From Streptomyces sp. NA02950 (GTDB lineage: Bacteria; Actinomycetota; Actinomycetes; Streptomycetales; Streptomycetaceae), in NCBI RefSeq assembly GCF_013364155.1, contig NZ_CP054916.1, positions 4,895,001-4,959,000 of the forward strand: a DNA stretch of 64,000 nt. Reading direction: 5' to 3'. Below, one piece after another: positions 27,900 through 35,791 of the stretch. Positions within the stretch are counted from its first letter, which is position 1, and each line of letters opens with the position of its first letter. Both the position numbers and the translations under genes were made by a program. Under the pieces are notes generated by a model, which had not been told where the DNA came from, made no database searches, and saw nothing but the letters and a program-made list of their open reading frames with translations.

Positions 27900-29990
27900 A
27901 TGGCAGCTGGTGGATCCGCGTCGCGGCGAGCTCAGGAGGCACGGCGACAGGAACGGCTACTGAGGGAGCAGTGGCAAGCGGCCCGGCAGCAGGCGCGCAG
28001 ATGGGAAGCCGCCAGTGAGGGCGAACGCCGGGTCGCCGCACAGCTGTTGGTACTGACCGGGCGCGGTTGGCGGCTCCTGGTGGACCGCCGATGGCCGGGA
28101 ACGCGGACCGCCAATGTGGACATGCTGCTCGTCGGCCCCGGCGGTGTGTTCGTCGTCGATGTCAAGAACTGGCGCTCGCCCCCAAAGACACCGGACGGAC
28201 GGCTCGTCGCCGACGGTGAGCCCCGCGACGAGCACGCCACCAGACTCCTGGCCGTGACAAAGGTGGCCGAATCGGCGGTGGCTTCGCTGGGGATGTCCCC
28301 GGTCGCCGTCCAGCCCCTCATGGTCTTCGCTGGACACCGCGTGGACGTCGAGTTGGGCAGGATCCGGCTGCTGGGGGAGGCCGAGGTCGGCCCGGCCCTG
28401 CTGGCGCAACGCCGTCGGGTGGCCGCCCCCACCGTGGACGCCATCGCCAACCATCTGGAGCAGGTCTTCCCCGAGTACGAGGGATCGTCCGTGCCCCAGA
28501 GGCCGCCGGAACCGGCTCGGCCCCAAGACGACGCTCCGCAGGGGCTGTTCGACCTCGATAGGCTGCGCGAAGCGGCGATGGCGGAGGCACTGAGGGCTCC
28601 GATCGAACAGTGGATGACCTTCCTCCATCCCGACCAGGTCGCCCTGGTGCGCCGCAACTGGTCCGGTCCCGCACGGATCAGCGGTCCGGCCGGCACCGGG
28701 AAGACGGTGGTCGCCCTGCATCGCGCGGCCCATCTGGCCCGGCGCACCAACGGCCGCGTCCTGTACGTCACCTTCGCCAACAACCTGCCCCGGGTGCAGG
28801 CGACCTTCCTTGAGGTCATGTCCCCCGCCGTCGCCGACCGGGTCGACTTCCGCAGCCTGCACTCCTGGGCGCAGGAGTTCCTCCGCGACCGCGGTGTCCC
28901 GGTCCGGCTGAACGGCGACAAGGCGGAGACGGCCTTCAGCCTCGCCTGGAAGCACGTCGGCCGCGACAGCTGTCTGGCCGAGATCGACCCGGCACCGGGG
29001 TACTGGCGGGAGGAGATCGACCACGTCATCAAGGGCCGTGGCATCACCTCCTTCGATGAGTACGCCACGGTGCCGCGCCGACGCCGTCGTACGAGCCTGC
29101 GACGGACACACCGGCAAGCCGTATGGGCTCTGTTCGAGACTTACGAATCGCTCCGCACCGAACGTGGCGTACACGACTTCAATGACGTCCTCTCCCTCGC
29201 CCTGGAGGAGGCGCGCCGCCGCACCGGACAGCACCGCCACACCGCCGTGATCGTCGACGAGGTCCAGGACCTCACGCTCGTCGGCGTCCGGCTGCTGCAC
29301 AGCCTCGTCGGCGACACCCCCAACGGCCTGCTCCTGGTCGGCGACGGGCAACAGGCCGTCTATCCGGGCGGTTTCCGTATGTCCGACGCCGGTATCGACA
29401 TCCGTGGCGACCGTGCGCAGGTGCTGCGGATCAACTACCGCAACAGCAAGGAGATCCTCGACGCGGCACTCGCCGTCGTCGAGGAGGACACCTTCGAGGA
29501 CATCGACGGACTGCCCACCTCAGGCCGCCGGGACGTCGACCTCACCTACCACGACGGCCAGGTGATCCGCGTCTCGCGGCCCACCCGGGCCGAGCACGAC
29601 GAAGCCCTCCTCGAGGCACTGCGCGACCTCCCGCCCGGAGCCCGCGCCGATTGCGCGGTCCTGTGCCCCTCCACCCGCGCCATCGGCCACTACCAGCGCC
29701 TCCTTGAACGCGCAGGAATCCCCGCCCGTCTGCTGGAGCACTACGACGGTCGTCCGGTCGACGCCGTCAAACTCGGCAGCTACCGCCGCGCCAAGGGACT
29801 GGAGTTCAAGCGCGTATTCCTCCCCGACCACCAGGGGCCCCTGGCCACGGCCGCCCGTATCTCTGGCCCGGAAACCCCCGAGACCGAACGCGAGCGCAAC
29901 GAGCTGTCCCGCAGCCAGCTCTTCGTCGCCATGACACGAGCGCGCGATGTCCTCTGGCTTGGCAGCATCCACGGCCTGTCCCAAGCGTGA
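27900..29990 (+). CDS. NERD-domain UvrD/Rep-like helicase
   Basis: 696 residues. A basic N-terminal coiled coil (1-45) precedes a NERD nuclease-related domain (about 45-170: GERRVAAQLL, NVDMLLVGPGGVFVVDVKNW with the D...E/D-x-K pattern). An SF1 helicase follows: Walker A (GPAGTGKTVVAL, about 262), motif II (VIVDEVQDLT), motif III (LLLVGDGQQAVYPGG), motif IV (INYRNSKEIL), motif V (AKGLEFKRV) and motif VI (SQLFVAMTRARD). NERD-helicase fusions are thought to act in DNA processing and some are suspected defence proteins. It lies next to an AICE integration hotspot. Confidence 0.9.
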   Translation: MAAGGSASRRAQEARRQERLLREQWQAARQQARRWEAASEGERRVAAQLLVLTGRGWRLLVDRRWPGTRTANVDMLLVGPGGVFVVDVKNWRSPPKTPDGRLVADGEPRDEHATRLLAVTKVAESAVASLGMSPVAVQPLMVFAGHRVDVELGRIRLLGEAEVGPALLAQRRRVAAPTVDAIANHLEQVFPEYEGSSVPQRPPEPARPQDDAPQGLFDLDRLREAAMAEALRAPIEQWMTFLHPDQVALVRRNWSGPARISGPAGTGKTVVALHRAAHLARRTNGRVLYVTFANNLPRVQATFLEVMSPAVADRVDFRSLHSWAQEFLRDRGVPVRLNGDKAETAFSLAWKHVGRDSCLAEIDPAPGYWREEIDHVIKGRGITSFDEYATVPRRRRRTSLRRTHRQAVWALFETYESLRTERGVHDFNDVLSLALEEARRRTGQHRHTAVIVDEVQDLTLVGVRLLHSLVGDTPNGLLLVGDGQQAVYPGGFRMSDAGIDIRGDRAQVLRINYRNSKEILDAALAVVEEDTFEDIDGLPTSGRRDVDLTYHDGQVIRVSRPTRAEHDEALLEALRDLPPGARADCAVLCPSTRAIGHYQRLLERAGIPARLLEHYDGRPVDAVKLGSYRRAKGLEFKRVFLPDHQGPLATAARISGPETPETERERNELSRSQLFVAMTRARDVLWLGSIHGLSQA

Positions 29991-30165
29991 CCCACGTGGT
30001 CCGAGCTGTGGAGCCGGACTGTTGGCCGGCCTCGGCGGCCCAGCTTCTGCTTCGGAGCCACTTCGCGGCCGCTCGAATCCTGCTGGGGAGATGCGTCCCG
30101 GACAGGAACCGCGCAGGCTGGGAATATGGGGAGGTTCTGGCGCGGCAGTGGCGTGGAGGTGCGGC

Positions 30166-30708
30166 ATGAACTGGCTGTCGACCGTCGTGGCCGCCAGTTG
30201 GTTCGGCTGGGACTGGGGTGATGTGCCCGCGTGGGTGAGCACAGCATCGGTGGTTCTCGCGGTCTTCGCATATTGGCGCAGTGCTCGGGACAAGAAACGA
30301 GAACAGGCAAGCAAAATAGCTACATGGATCGATCAAGCACGCGAGGGCGGAAAAGAGACGTCACATCTCCATGTGCGAAACAACAGTGATGCGCCCATCT
30401 ACCACCTCTTGATAATGGATTCGAATGCTGACGAGAAGGTGGCATACTTCGCAGAGTTGGCGCCTAATTCGACCGTGAATTCAAATGTTCCGCACACGCC
30501 TCCCCGAGTCCTTCTTGGGCTGCCGATAAGGTCAGCTCCCTCCATCCAAGAAGAAGCAGTCCAGCTGCATTTCCATGACGCGCTGGGAAGGTGGTGGCTC
30601 CGTAAACCAAATGGCACGATCTTGCGTGCGAGCAGGGACTCTTTCGGTCGGTGGTCGGCCCCATCTCTCAGATTGATAGCAGAGATCCGTTCGCGGCGCT
30701 ATTTGTGA
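30166..30708 (+). CDS. Orphan protein with one membrane span, AT-richer codon use
   Basis: 180 residues; the ATG at 30166 has GTGGAGG upstream. One N-terminal span (WVSTASVVLAVFAYWRSARD) is followed by a basic segment and a soluble beta-rich domain (SHLHVRNNSDAPIYHLLIMD, VQLHFHDALGRWWLR). The composition is notably less GC-rich than neighbours (many A/T third positions from 30280 on), indicating recent acquisition. No family recognised. It follows the NERD helicase by 175 bp in the same direction. Confidence 0.7.
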   Translation: MNWLSTVVAASWFGWDWGDVPAWVSTASVVLAVFAYWRSARDKKREQASKIATWIDQAREGGKETSHLHVRNNSDAPIYHLLIMDSNADEKVAYFAELAPNSTVNSNVPHTPPRVLLGLPIRSAPSIQEEAVQLHFHDALGRWWLRKPNGTILRASRDSFGRWSAPSLRLIAEIRSRRYL

Positions 30709-30746
30709 ATTGATCGGTCGATCAGCGTGGCTCGCAACCGGCCTCG

Positions 30747-30843
30747 GTGCCGTCCCTGCCGCGACGGTTGCAGTCCAACGGCTTCCGCGGACACTTCCTC
30801 GCCACGTCTCGCCACTACTCCTCGACCCGGAAGGTACCCCCGA
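30747..30843 (+). pseudogene. Relic of an AICE replication initiator (RepSA-like C terminus)
   Basis: The frame reads LQSNGFRGHFLATSRHYSST. I recognise GFRGHFLTKSRxYST as the conserved end of RepSA-type initiators of Streptomyces AICEs. Only this end survives; upstream and downstream of it the frame makes no sense. Its place directly before an xis relic matches the rep-xis-int order. Confidence 0.55.
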
Positions 30844-30920
30844 ATGACCGCCGCGCCCGAACTGCTCACCGTGCCAGAGGACATGGCCCGGCTCAAGGCG
30901 CCGCGGAACTCCGGGTGCTC
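30844..30920 (+). pseudogene. Relic of an excisionase gene
   Basis: An ATG at 30844 opens MTAAPELLTVPEDMARLKAP, matching the start of AICE Xis proteins (LLTVPEVMxRLxVGR). The helix-turn-helix is broken after about 23 codons and the frame degenerates. Confidence 0.55.
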
Positions 30921-31250
30921 ACTTGGGACTACGCCCTCCTCAGGGCAAGTTGGATGCCGATCCGCTGCAACGTCCGCACATCGCGGTGGAGCGGAACACC
31001 GCTTCGTCTTCGTCGCGACCGTCGGCAAGCCGCTCGACGCGACCAACGTCCGGCGCGCCTTCCGCGAGGCGCTGTCCGTGGCGTCCCGCCAAGACATCCC
31101 GGCTCGTCGGCCACCTCGGTACGGCCGTGGCTGAGGAGGTCCTCCCGGGAGGAGATCCGCCCCAGTGCTCCAGACCGGTGCAGCGGTCATGGGCGGCATC
31201 TTCAAGCGGGGCCCGGAGTGCTCATCACGCAGGTGGGCACGCATCTAAAG
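30921..31250 (+). pseudogene. Relic of a tyrosine integrase
   Basis: Fragments in shifting frames match the resident integrase at 44.4-45.6 kb: FVFVATVGKPLDATNVRRAF (resident CVFTTRSGEPLDAANVRRDF), SRLVGHLGTAVAEEV (resident ALLVGHSSQATTEAV) and VLQTGAAVMGGIF (resident VITQGAEAMDDIF). Internal deletions and frameshifts remove the catalytic core. The fragment ends at 31249, shortly before the tRNA-derived att repeat, as a functional int would. Confidence 0.75.
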
Positions 31251-31251
31251 C

Positions 31252-31289
31252 AGGTGGCCGGCCTACTCGTGCGAGTAGGCCGGCCACCT
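31252..31289. terminator. Long perfect hairpin beside attL
   Basis: An 18-bp perfect stem (AGGTGGCCGGCCTACTCG and its complement) with a 2-base loop, followed by GGTGTTCCTT. Before integration of the resident AICE this would have been the terminator of tRNA-Pro. Confidence 0.8.
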
Positions 31290-31301
31290 GGTGTTCCTTC
31301 A

Positions 31302-31346
31302 GTCGGGGTGGCGGGATTTGAACCCACGACCTCTTCGTCCCGAACG
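31302..31346. repeat. attL: partial copy of the tRNA-Pro 3' half
   Basis: 45 bases identical to 45684-45728, covering the T-arm, variable loop and anticodon arm of tRNA-Pro. After the shared CCCGAACG the sequences diverge (CGATTTCGG here, AAGCGCGCT in the tRNA). Confidence 0.93.
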
Positions 31347-31448
31347 CGATTTCGGGGGTAGTTGACCTTGTGGGGCGAGTGCATGACCAGGATCAACGGC
31401 CCTTGTTCCGTCCGTGGTTGTCCGCGACGGTCCGGTGCGGGCTGTTGC

Positions 31449-31472
31449 GTTTGGCCCCCCGTTTGGCCCCCC
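31449..31472. promoter_or_regulatory. Left integrase arm-type sites (two copies)
   Basis: Tandem GTTTGGCCCCCC copies at 12-bp spacing. The same tandem pair occurs 51 bp inside the right end (45610-45633). Repeats shared by both ends of an integrated element are expected for integrase arm-binding sites. Confidence 0.6.
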
Positions 31473-31530
31473 GTGGGAGCTTCCTGGAGCGTCTGTGAGG
31501 CGCCCGCCATCGGTCGCGTAGCGTCGCAGT

Positions 31531-32175
31531 GTGCTGGCATTCTTCGACCTCGACAACACCCTGATCGACCGACGCGGGGGCCTGGAGGACTGGGCCCGTG
31601 GCTTCGCCCGATCACGGCGACTGCCGGGGGGCTCGGAGTCCGTCATCTGTGAACGGCTCCGGGAGCGAGCCTATCCGGCGGACTTCGTCCATCTGCGGGA
31701 GGCATTCGGGCTCGCCGACGACCCGGGCGACCTCTGGCGCGAGTACGTCGACGGCGTCGCGCGGTCGGCGCGCTGTCTCCCAGGGGCGCGGGAAGGACTC
31801 GAAGCACTCCGGGCTGCGGGGTGGACGCTGGGCATCACGACGAACGGGGCGGGGGACATTCAACGGGCCAAGCTCGCCGCGACCGGGCTCGCATCGCACT
31901 TCGACGGCATCTGTGTCTCGGAGGAGATCGGAGTCAGGAAACCGGCGTACGAGCACTTCGATGCTGCCGCCGCGCTGTGCGGCGTCCGGCTCAGCGCCGG
32001 AGGGTGGATGGTCGGGGACAACCCCGACACGGACATGGGTGGGGCGAGCGCGGCGGGACTGCGGGCAGTGTGGGTGGCCAACGGCCGTGAGTGGGCCAGT
32101 GGCCCCCGCGAGCCCGACGCCGTGGTGCAGAGCGTCGCGGAGGCCATCGAGCTACTGCGAGAGGTGAAGGGCTAG
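31531..32175 (+). CDS. HAD-superfamily phosphatase (AICE cargo)
   Basis: 214 residues from a GTG. HAD motifs I (FFDLDNTLID), II (GITTNGAGD), III (RKPAYEHFDAA) and IV (VGDNPDTDMGGA) are all intact, with an alpha-helical cap of subfamily I type. It should dephosphorylate a small metabolite or phosphoprotein. No ribosome binding site is obvious and TAGCGT lies 6 bases upstream of the GTG, so a leaderless mRNA is possible. Its 3' end overlaps the convergent dehydrogenase gene by 4 bp at a CTAG shared by both stops. Confidence 0.88.
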   Translation: MLAFFDLDNTLIDRRGGLEDWARGFARSRRLPGGSESVICERLRERAYPADFVHLREAFGLADDPGDLWREYVDGVARSARCLPGAREGLEALRAAGWTLGITTNGAGDIQRAKLAATGLASHFDGICVSEEIGVRKPAYEHFDAAAALCGVRLSAGGWMVGDNPDTDMGGASAAGLRAVWVANGREWASGPREPDAVVQSVAEAIELLREVKG

Positions 32176-33023
32176 CCGGAATCGCCGTGTGGGCCCGTGT
32201 GCAGCTCATCCAGTGCGAGCGCCAGATCAGGCGACGTGTCCTTTAGCTCGGACCACCGCTCCATGACTGCCGCTGCGGCCTCAGCAAGGTTGGAGGGAAG
32301 GCATGCCTCTTCGAGGGCGTGAGCCGCCTCCTTCATCTCCGGGCCCCAGCGCCATGACCGGGCAGCGACCTTCGGGAAGTACGCGGTCTCTGTCAGGTAG
32401 CTGGTCGTCCGCCCCTGGGCAATATCGAGTAGTTCCGCCTCAACCCCGTGATCACTGGCGAGAGCGTAGGCAACCGCGGCCAGAACGCGGCTGGCCTTCT
32501 GGTAGCTGCTGTACGACAGCTTGAGTGCGGATGCCTGCCCGATCCCGCCGGGCAAGGGCCGTGCCTGGACGGAGCTTCCATCGAAGAGGCGGACGACCAG
32601 CGGTACCGTGTCGGCCGGTCCGGAGAGATAGAGGCGCGGGCTCTTGGTATCCGACGGCGGGGACCCGATCACTGAGCCGTCCACCGCGGTCGCTCCGGAG
32701 CTCTGCACGATGGCGCTGATGTCGGCCATCGTCGCGGGGGAGACTGCGTTTCCATCGACGTAGATTCCGGTGTACGAGCAAGCCGTGACGTTCCGCGCCA
32801 CGTCTTTGGCGGCGGCCGGCGGGCACAAGCTCAGGATGATGTCGGCCCGCTCGACCATCTCGCTCAGCGCGTGTACCGGCGTGAGGCCGTATCGCTCGGC
32901 TCGTTCCCTGCTACTCGCGCTACGTCCGGCCGGACACCACAGAACCTCAGCGCCGGAACGTCGCGCTTGAGCGGCGACGGCAGCTCCCATGCTGCCCGGG
33001 TGCAGGACACCGAGCGTCGTCAT
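32172..33023 (-). CDS. NAD(P)-binding dehydrogenase with DUF1932 C-terminal domain (cargo)
   Basis: 283 residues of the 6-phosphogluconate/3-hydroxyisobutyrate dehydrogenase superfamily. N-terminal Rossmann fold (TLGVLHPGSMGAAVAAQARR), the substrate-loop GSVIGSPPSDT and a C-terminal helical domain with ASALKLSYSSYQKASRVL, where the conserved Lys in LKLSYSSYQK would be catalytic; this half matches DUF1932. The ATG at 33023 overlaps the stop of the upstream kinase (ATGA). It is the last gene of a three-gene operon with two P-loop kinases. Confidence 0.85.
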   Translation of the reverse strand: MTTLGVLHPGSMGAAVAAQARRSGAEVLWCPAGRSASSRERAERYGLTPVHALSEMVERADIILSLCPPAAAKDVARNVTACSYTGIYVDGNAVSPATMADISAIVQSSGATAVDGSVIGSPPSDTKSPRLYLSGPADTVPLVVRLFDGSSVQARPLPGGIGQASALKLSYSSYQKASRVLAAVAYALASDHGVEAELLDIAQGRTTSYLTETAYFPKVAARSWRWGPEMKEAAHALEEACLPSNLAEAAAAVMERWSELKDTSPDLALALDELHTGPHGDSG

Positions 33024-33604
33024 CCCACAAGCTCCCGGATATTCCGGCTCTCGGCTGACGCGGTGGCCCCGAGGGCATCGATGATGGCGTTGGCGGACTC
33101 GGTGGGGCTGAGCTGGTCGGTTCGGAGGGTGAGGGTCCATGGCTCGGTTTCATGGGCCAACAGATCCTTTCGGGTCTCGTGCCAGACCTTCACCCGAGCC
33201 TGTACGTCCTTGTCCCCGCGGTCGATGGAACGTGACTCCGTGACGTCCAGGGGGCACCATAGGAGCACACGAATCCAGTGCAGGGGGAAGGCAGCCACCG
33301 CACTGGCCCCCACGACCTGCCCCATGTGCAGAACGGGGATGCGGTCGGCGTCGACCAGGGCCGCGACGCCCTGCCGGTCGATGGCGTACTCAGCGTCGTA
33401 GCGAGCGTTGCGGTAGAGGAGTCCTCCCGCGCGTGACAGCTCTTCGATGCGGTCAACGGTCGTGAGCCGGTATCCCGTCGTGCGCCCGGGACCAGCCTTG
33501 AGCCGCTCAAACAGCGCGAACTCCGGTCGGAGCCGTGTCAGTTCACTGGTGATGGTGTCTTTGCCGGAGCCGGGCGGGCCGTAAAGGATCACGCCAGAGC
33601 GCAT
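33020..33604 (-). CDS. P-loop small-molecule kinase, guanylate-kinase-like (cargo)
   Basis: 194 residues beginning almost at the Walker A (GVILYGPPGSGKDTITSEL). A GYRLTTVDRIEEL segment and YRNARYDAEYAIDRQGV resemble the substrate-binding part of guanylate kinases, followed by VLLWCPLDVTESRSIDRGDKD where a lid Arg would be. The real substrate is unknown; it may be a nucleotide or a metabolite. Its ATG overlaps the upstream stop (TGATG) and its own stop overlaps the dehydrogenase start, so all three are co-translated. Confidence 0.78.
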   Translation of the reverse strand: MRSGVILYGPPGSGKDTITSELTRLRPEFALFERLKAGPGRTTGYRLTTVDRIEELSRAGGLLYRNARYDAEYAIDRQGVAALVDADRIPVLHMGQVVGASAVAAFPLHWIRVLLWCPLDVTESRSIDRGDKDVQARVKVWHETRKDLLAHETEPWTLTLRTDQLSPTESANAIIDALGATASAESRNIRELVG

Positions 33605-34620
33605 CACAGCCCACCGCCGCTCAGCACGTCGCGCGCTTCGTCGACCAAGGCGACGGCAGCGCCAAGGCTGTTGTCGACGACGAAGTGCGGGCCCTGCGGA
33701 CGGAACTTCAGATCGAGCCCCGACGCGTATTCCTCCCAGGCTTCCATCTTCCAGGCGTCGCGTGCTGCACCTCGGAATTCGATGTACTCACGCATGGATT
33801 CTAGGTCGCACTCAACCCATATGGTCGCGACCGAAACCCGCTTTGACCGGCAACGGTTCTGGAAGCGCTGCATCCATTCGGATTGTGCGAATTCGGCGAT
33901 GAACGGAGCATCGAGGATTGCTGAGATTCCGCAATCCAAGTTGTCCCACGCGGCTTCCATGAGGCACCGATATTCCAGCGGTCGGACCTTCTTCCGGTAA
34001 AGCTCCGAACTCCGGTCGTGCGCCTCTCCGCCCAGGGAGACAAGAAGCTGGTCGACCAGCGGGCGCGTCAGTGAGTCCTTGTCGAGGATCGGCCAACCGG
34101 TGAGCCCGCCTAGGAACTTCGCGAACTCCGACTTCCCCGATCCGGCGTACCCTCCTACCAGGATCACGGCCGGTCCGTCAGTGCTTGCCCCTGCTGTGTG
34201 GCGGCTCCATGCGTTGACCACACGATTGCGCAGAGCTTCGCTGTCCACATCGTCGGTACCTTCGCGGATGCTGCTCAGCGCTTTGCGTACTGCGTCCGGC
34301 TGGTTGGGGAGCTTACGCTCAGCAGAAGCGGGCGCCGGTACGGATTCCACAGGGGCATCCTCTCCGGGCAGGGCTTTACGGAAGCCGAGTTGGGCCTCAT
34401 TGCGACGATAGAGGCGGCAGTATGCCCGGCGGTAATGCGGACCGGGATATACCGAACCCTTTTCGTGGCCCCAGATCGTCTGGAAGTTCCCGGCCAGGTT
34501 GAAGCCGTGCCGCTCCGCGATTTCGCGGAGCTTCTCCCCCGTGTCTTCCAGAGTGAGCCCTATCTCCTCGCGGTGCATCCGCAGGAGATCCGGCTTCCAA
34601 TCCGGGTGCTTCCGAGCCAT
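33604..34620 (-). CDS. XRE-type regulator fused to a zeta-toxin-like P-loop kinase (cargo)
   Basis: 338 residues. Residues 8-75 resemble an XRE-family DNA-binding domain (REEIGLTLEDTGEKLREIAE ... NFQTIWGHEKGSVYPGPHYR). A variable linker is followed at about residue 150 by an AAA_33-type kinase domain: Walker A (VGGYAGSGKSEFAKFLG), LDKDSLTRPLVDQLL, a lid with RFQNRCRSKRV and WVECDLESMREYIEFR. The HTH likely represses its own operon through the inverted repeat at 34637-34672. AGGAGGGG lies 3 bases before the ATG. Such fusions make kinase output and transcription interdependent; the substrate is unknown. Confidence 0.8.
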   Translation of the reverse strand: MARKHPDWKPDLLRMHREEIGLTLEDTGEKLREIAERHGFNLAGNFQTIWGHEKGSVYPGPHYRRAYCRLYRRNEAQLGFRKALPGEDAPVESVPAPASAERKLPNQPDAVRKALSSIREGTDDVDSEALRNRVVNAWSRHTAGASTDGPAVILVGGYAGSGKSEFAKFLGGLTGWPILDKDSLTRPLVDQLLVSLGGEAHDRSSELYRKKVRPLEYRCLMEAAWDNLDCGISAILDAPFIAEFAQSEWMQRFQNRCRSKRVSVATIWVECDLESMREYIEFRGAARDAWKMEAWEEYASGLDLKFRPQGPHFVVDNSLGAAVALVDEARDVLSGGGL

Positions 34621-34636
34621 CTGCCCCTCCTAGATA

Positions 34637-34681
34637 GCTAGTCGGAGCCGCGAGTGTAGCGGCCCGACTAGCGCTGTGGAA
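34637..34681 (-). promoter_or_regulatory. Promoter and operator of the cargo kinase operon
   Basis: On the complement strand TTCCAC (34676-34681) and TACACT (34653-34658) are separated by 17 bases, a good SigA-like promoter. A 9-bp inverted repeat, GCTAGTCGG at 34637-34645 and CCGACTAGC at 34664-34672, brackets the -10 box; one half lies between -35 and -10 and the other near +8. This position would let the XRE protein block transcription. Confidence 0.65.
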
Positions 34682-34853
34682 ATTCGTGATAGCGCATGTG
34701 TAAGCGGATGTATAAAACTGCTTGGACTTTCTCAGGTAGCGGGACGTGATACAGGTTTTCGCGCCGTGGCGGTGAACTTGTGGCACACCGAACGAGGAGG
34801 TTCAGATGCCCCACGGCGCGGCCGTTCACGCCCCACCCCGGCTTGCTGGAAGG

Positions 34854-35210
34854 TCAGTTCCCTTCCAGGGCCGCGACGCGTTGGCGCAGCTTTCCAACTT
34901 CGGTCCGCAGTTTGTCGACTTCGTCGCGCAACTCGGCCACGGTCGCGACCGGATCGACGAGCTGTGCGGCGGAGCGGCTGGCGTCGGCAGTCAGGAACAC
35001 GCCCTTGCCCTGATGGGTGACGACGAGCCCGTCGGCCTTCAACTGATTGATGGCGGTGCGAGCCACGGTCACCGTGACTCCGTAAGCCTTCTGGAGGTCC
35101 CCGTACGAGGGGAGCTGGCCGGTGTCGGCGAACTCGCTATCCGCGATGCGTCGTCGCAGGTCATCGGCTACCTGCTGATAGGCGAACTGCTTGCCGGTCC
35201 ACTCGACCAT
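34854..35210 (-). CDS. GntR family repressor (KorSA-like)
   Basis: 118 residues: a GntR winged HTH (FAYQQVADDLRRRIADSEFA, then LPSYGDLQKAYGVTVTVART) followed by a wing and a short C-terminal coiled coil (VAELRDEVDKLRTEVGKL) instead of a ligand domain. This small type controls AICE transfer and replication, as KorSA does in pSAM2. I start it at 35210 (MVEWTGKQ, GGGGTG upstream); an ATG at 35243 lies inside an operator copy. It is separated from the transfer genes by a strong operator region, so autoregulation is likely. Confidence 0.87.
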   Translation of the reverse strand: MVEWTGKQFAYQQVADDLRRRIADSEFADTGQLPSYGDLQKAYGVTVTVARTAINQLKADGLVVTHQGKGVFLTADASRSAAQLVDPVATVAELRDEVDKLRTEVGKLRQRVAALEGN

Positions 35211-35232
35211 CTGCACCCCAAGTGTTGTCGGT

Positions 35233-35340
35233 CTCTGCCTCATAGTGCCTAAGCCGCAGAGGTAGAACCAGCCTCCCACGCTGGTTGTTCCGCGTGAGGA
35301 CTTGACGCACTCTGCCTCACAGTGCACTCTGAGGCAGAGT
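35233..35340. promoter_or_regulatory. Duplicated operator of the GntR regulator
   Basis: CTCTGCCTCA(T/C)AGTGC occurs at 35233-35248 and 35310-35325 (15 of 16 identical). The distal copy is part of a perfect 11-bp inverted repeat, ACTCTGCCTCA (35309-35319) and TGAGGCAGAGT (35330-35340). The copies are 77 bp apart. Confidence 0.75.
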
Positions 35341-35791
35341 TGAGAAAGCGGCTCAGCCCAGAAGGGCAGAGCACTTGATCGACCTGTTTGACCTGCACGA
35401 ATGCACAGGGCGAGAACGCTGCAATCCCGCTAAAGGCCAGGTGGAACAGGGCTTCGGCCCGTACTGGCGAGGTGGCCCGGTGACCGCGAGCAACGGCCGG
35501 AGAGTGGGGACAAGGTCCCCCTTGCAGTGCAAAGTCCCTGTTCATCGCGTTGAAGGAGCAACTGTGATCAGACGAAAGCGTTGGGCGCGGCCGTGATCGA
35601 CCGGCACGGCGGCGCCGCTTCATCTCCGGTCCCTCGCATCGTTCGAGTGCGGCGGACAACCGGTCGCCTTCTTCCGTCCCGCGGTGGCTATCGCCGCGCC
35701 GGTTGCCTCCCTCGCCTGTCCGGTCTCGCTGTGTGCGGTGGCCGTACGGGCGGGGTGGTGGGGAGCCGGAATACCCCGACTTCAACGGCGT
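35341..35791. other. Gene-poor leader between regulator and transfer operon
   Basis: About 450 bp without a well supported gene. A short frame starting TTG at 35375 lacks a ribosome site. At 35563 a GTG preceded by GAAGGAGCAACT opens a ten-residue peptide (MIRRKRWARP), which could be a leader peptide or chance. Confidence 0.4.

Noticed and set aside
34806..35252. A 148-codon + strand frame across the GntR gene
   Set aside because: Although it has a good ribosome site, most of it is antisense to a clear GntR gene; kept only as a finding about its start.
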